A DNA stretch of 55,533 nucleotides. Origin: Helicobacter brantae. Its GTDB lineage: Bacteria > Campylobacterota > Campylobacteria > Campylobacterales > Helicobacteraceae. Numbering within the stretch: the first letter of the stretch is position 1; each line of letters opens with the position of its first letter. The position numbers and the translations under genes are program-made. A model generated the notes under the pieces. The model had not been told where the DNA came from, did not search any database, and was given only the letters and a program-made list of their open reading frames with translations. The stretch is taken from the NCBI RefSeq assembly GCF_003364205.1, contig NZ_NXLV01000010.1, forward strand, positions 1 through 55,533. Direction: 5' to 3'. Below are positions 54,801 through 55,533 of this stretch, piece by piece.

Positions 54801-55533
54801 ACATTGCCGATAATACTTATGGCGTGATTAATGGAGAGATTAATCAAATCAAAACTAATGGATATGCTCTTAAAGGGATATCTCCTAGAGGGGTAGAAAC
54901 AACAACGACAAATACAGGCACAAATGTAAAATTCACAGGAAGCAGTGGTGCTTTGATTCTCACAGGACAAAGCAACTCCATAAGCAATGTTACTTTGGGA
55001 GATGGAAACTATGCTCTATCGCTAACAGAAGCCACAAGCAAGGGAGGAGAAGAATCAAGAAGCACTAGAAGAAGCCTTACAATTGACACTCTTGACACTG
55101 GTTCTGGAAGTGGCTCCTTCATTCTTGGGACACAGGCGACTGCCACAGAGGCTGACACTTTTGTCATCAATGCTGCAACAGGAAGCAAACAGGGGACTTA
55201 TCATTTCGGTATTGTTCTTGACAAAGATACTCAAATGCAAGATGTTGGAGTTCAAAATGGGGTTAAATTGGCAAGCGTGGCCACATCTGCTGGCATTGAC
55301 TTTGAACTAAAATCTAAGGTTATTCAGGATTTTACAACAGGTGATGCAGAAATCAACACAATCACAAGCAATGGCTACACAAGCTACTATATTGGAAAAA
55401 TTGACAATCTTGAAGTCATCGCAGCCGAGCAAGAAATCACAGCCACAGCCTTCACTCTCAATTATGATTTGTATATGGCAAATCTCAACTCTTTGAATAA
55501 AAGAATGGGAGAATTGCGTGAGAATAATCATAG
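48878..55533 (+). CDS. Giant autotransporter, 5' part, phase-variable by G12 tract
   Basis: Minus no stop, the frame from ATG 48878 stays open to the window end (over 2,218 codons), and the protein is therefore partial. The N-terminus has basic residues, four Gly from the G12 tract (codons 9-12), then an extended signal peptide with hydrophobic core LVATSLALALGVSVAVA cleaved before NPTTT. The passenger is Ser/Thr/Asn/Gly rich with ~23-residue beta repeats such as STSGGTTNINF, typical of a right-handed beta-helix. Near the end NYDLYMANLNSLNKRMGEL is the pre-barrel segment shared with the gene at the left edge; the barrel itself lies beyond the window. With 12 G the gene is ON; 11 or 13 G would stop within about 15 codons. 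Function of passenger (adhesion, toxin) unknown. Confidence 0.94.
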   Translation, partial: MTKKNKTLGGGGQSKKLALSVSKGFRPLVATSLALALGVSVAVANPTTTIDSSSNTNITWTTTDNISTTTYETLTFKNGVSSSTSGTNQIIGFTSSAQVDGNGNSLQMGSSGTGTIEFRYANGSNITTSLNLGNITTTTNYALYGNIYVGTGGNANNRFTGDFGGKGVKGNITLDGSNGISTLIFSGSDSEILGNLTLQGNGTKEINMKGNTSSIGIQNTSWWTISSTGGATTINFSNATTENSTNTANSTIYGGIKSTGSGSLTLNANSLTITDHLFSQGNAKNYINTASNLTINGFIRTFKNGSTGGNYIVVDSDMSVNGIDAYDQNPTDSNTQFHSNLLWIGGKLTLTTNNSLNANWGNGFNGNTQTGRPTENWGFKTLSAFGGVTNVVIAGEIDFSAYQNASSQTYLFAKEDGGQNTGQNHLILTDSTKTFNFVSAGNFVADLTVQNGGNGLSLAGTNNIGSETSRVTIYADNSLSSGTGTSTFNRLQFGENSVNTLYLDNLKVYGKIGAGEGGTHNILSFDNTSGESTIDINNLIAESSGQNYIGKNLITFDSSKTTNDNRDTQKKGLLPNTTYFNSSSDKRFSLKSADGIMVEDTKANVAKITVNTELSAKSSGQNYINITGDLDVKAGGLSSAGTNYIIANNISIVGNINANGGTNKTSALGTTTLAGSISASGGGNNSITTNTFSGSATSITANNATNTIHSTGEGNLVITQGISTSTYTNSQKGNTITLANGDLSIGAFNSGNTDGSSLYAWNGGNSNTINLAKDGAILTLGGAITSGGGSQNGNTINFNGTSGILKSSSGDSISASGITNIDATSLTIQDNDSGTGTLTTSGGTTNLTFKDSTDGSLNGNITTTGGTTNLVLKDSQSYSIVGTLSTSGGGKNIIDLTSKSATISTDLNFSGSESISSGAGNIINIGSGKTLTFSDSSGTPSTKQISTTAGATTLNFNGANAGLSGNVSTSGGTTNINFKNTSSITGTLATSDNGTTNIAVTDGMNGTISGAVTAGGEAMNINFLAGSEATTLTLGSSGNGTLSTTAGTTAINFNGSNGVLSGLVNTNGSNAITTITIADNSGGTISGAVSTNTTNGTTNISFASGTNAKSLTLNGNANTITSINLGSESTPTSTNNTLILSTGNTTISTPTSIANNQALTFDLKDGVNLTNNIANAGTTNLEFNGSDGILTGTISTTAGTTTIKIAEGKSGTITGVTSLSGGANNVTIGNGGTLTLQGATNALTSVSSTTSGTLSLDGASNDNGVSASVANAIENNTTTLNFNGASGKKAEMTLASGGNELKAITLGSGAVENKLILSAGSTSIQSALAIAENQALTFSLSGDAELSTSGITTTQGSSTISVSGTNIISGSGNIGITNLVMEAQPSNTASLTFKNAQSTFDTLSTTINDSNSQTYNLTLDNGSTLLKFGTTNGEATLNEVTFSGTGQTLEFAGGETTISAITTSTDSTLKLSSGTGETNSPLNNTRVKVNNSGSNLKVAFEGGKANDQLHHSTLVLTNSSNTLESVVSNAKNAVISLSDSAGATITSTTIQTNSSLTFAFTGSGTSNIVLTGGVSVGSGSTFGISLGGSDEKTITGDITFAEHSTLLIDFQNGNTANATISTKNSGDSSANTNGITIGTNRNSIINFHGSNSGQLNGSGIVIDGGNSEINFIGTATMDGVTLTSGINTFNVYGSEDSESAITGTIKDASANLGGIENTINLADYAILKIGEGGSSSLTTNSSNTINFNGIEGTIQGGLITNANASTTLNFGSDINDDSGSITATITGTITNSDDTQEQYNGGENLFNIKAKNVTFKNGDSGLVFANGLNIINFKNISTNGATLTWQDNTQAIKTTGGNTEINFTNSGTISGGVSTSGGITQINIENSKIANISALNTSDKGATFINFNGNTGTLKSAITTSGGKTTLELTDGQTATITGSMTTSGGITEISFAGVSKLSISGDISTTDSGTTNINIADNTYGVINGEINQIKTNGYALKGISPRGVETTTTNTGTNVKFTGSSGALILTGQSNSISNVTLGDGNYALSLTEATSKGGEESRSTRRSLTIDTLDTGSGSGSFILGTQATATEADTFVINAATGSKQGTYHFGIVLDKDTQMQDVGVQNGVKLASVATSAGIDFELKSKVIQDFTTGDAEINTITSNGYTSYYIGKIDNLEVIAAEQEITATAFTLNYDLYMANLNSLNKRMGELRENNH
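48902..48913. repeat. G12 tract in the autotransporter start region
   Basis: Twelve G encoding four Gly at codons 9-12. Other frames reach TAG (after loss of one G) or TAA (after gain of one) at once, so tract length is an on/off switch; the sequenced state is ON. Confidence 0.96.
51401..51486 (+). repeat. Passenger repeats with near-identical DNA
   Basis: ggtgggacaacaaatct occurs at 51401-51417 and 51470-51486, 69 bases (23 codons) apart, part of a longer series of TSGG-type repeats through 51200-52200 and again at 54440-54790. Confidence 0.85.

Overview
The window looks like a chromosome segment of a Helicobacter species (Campylobacterota), probably an enterohepatic-type member. The evidence is the gene blocks recA-eno-(FtsB/DivIC-like)-(AMIN domain)-aroK next to mqnD, prfB-hyp-U32 peptidase, der beside an LPP20-type lipoprotein gene, and DUF2603-hemN, together with a lone atpB, TAGAAT/TAAAAT -10 boxes, and many poly-G/poly-C tracts of the kind used for phase variation. 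No complete database comparison was possible; family calls rest on motifs and gene order that I recognise.

Layout. 1-3367: 3' end of a large type V autotransporter gene entering from the left. 3368-4166: a non-coding stretch with three related hairpins, an ATAG microsatellite and a C12 tract. 4167-4551: tRNA-Arg and HU (minus strand). 4761-10007: gap-pgi-pgk-corA and a TerC-family gene (plus). 10020-12020: a secreted protein with a poly-C tail, a cyclophilin and a DUF2147 protein. 12065-15215: a MacAB-like export operon (fusion protein, ATPase, permease). 15281-20214: a ModE-like regulator overlapping a NhaC-like transporter gene, then a TMAO/sulfoxide reductase with its monohaem cytochrome. 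20543-24209: ftsK (probably ATT start) and an outer-membrane barrel protein.

24206-30387 is one tightly packed minus-strand operon: prfB, a coiled-coil protein, a U32 peptidase, an apparently inserted restriction-modification pair, purE, DUF3972 and a DUF89/ARMT1-like gene. 30472-37956 carries flavodoxin, thrC, atpB, the recA-eno-aroK operon and mqnD. 37966-41455 encodes two membrane-anchored alkaline-phosphatase-fold transferases (OpgB-like and LtaS-like), each with a G11 tract close to its 3' end. 41433-43759 contains a DUF805 gene, a 464-base gap holding a candidate small RNA and a 29-residue membrane peptide gene, and der. 43831-48738 carries secreted and lipoprotein genes (one LPP20/FlgP-like), argF, DUF2603, hemN and a short ferredoxin-like remnant of a GlpC-type gene. 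48878-55533 is the 5' part (over 2,200 codons) of a second giant autotransporter gene with a G12 tract at codons 9-12.

How it fits together. Central metabolism (lower glycolysis, menaquinone via futalosine, anaerobic haem synthesis, TMAO-type respiration) is interleaved with surface-variation loci. Six homopolymer tracts of 11-12 G/C lie in the window: one is a classical 5' on/off switch in the autotransporter gene, one lies upstream of that gene's promoter, three lie near the 3' ends of genes where slippage would swap the C-terminal tail, and one is intergenic. The most intriguing undescribed candidate is the der-DUF805 gap, where a terminated small RNA has a 9-base complement over the ribosome-binding region of a hydrophobic 29-codon gene, resembling a type I toxin-antitoxin arrangement.
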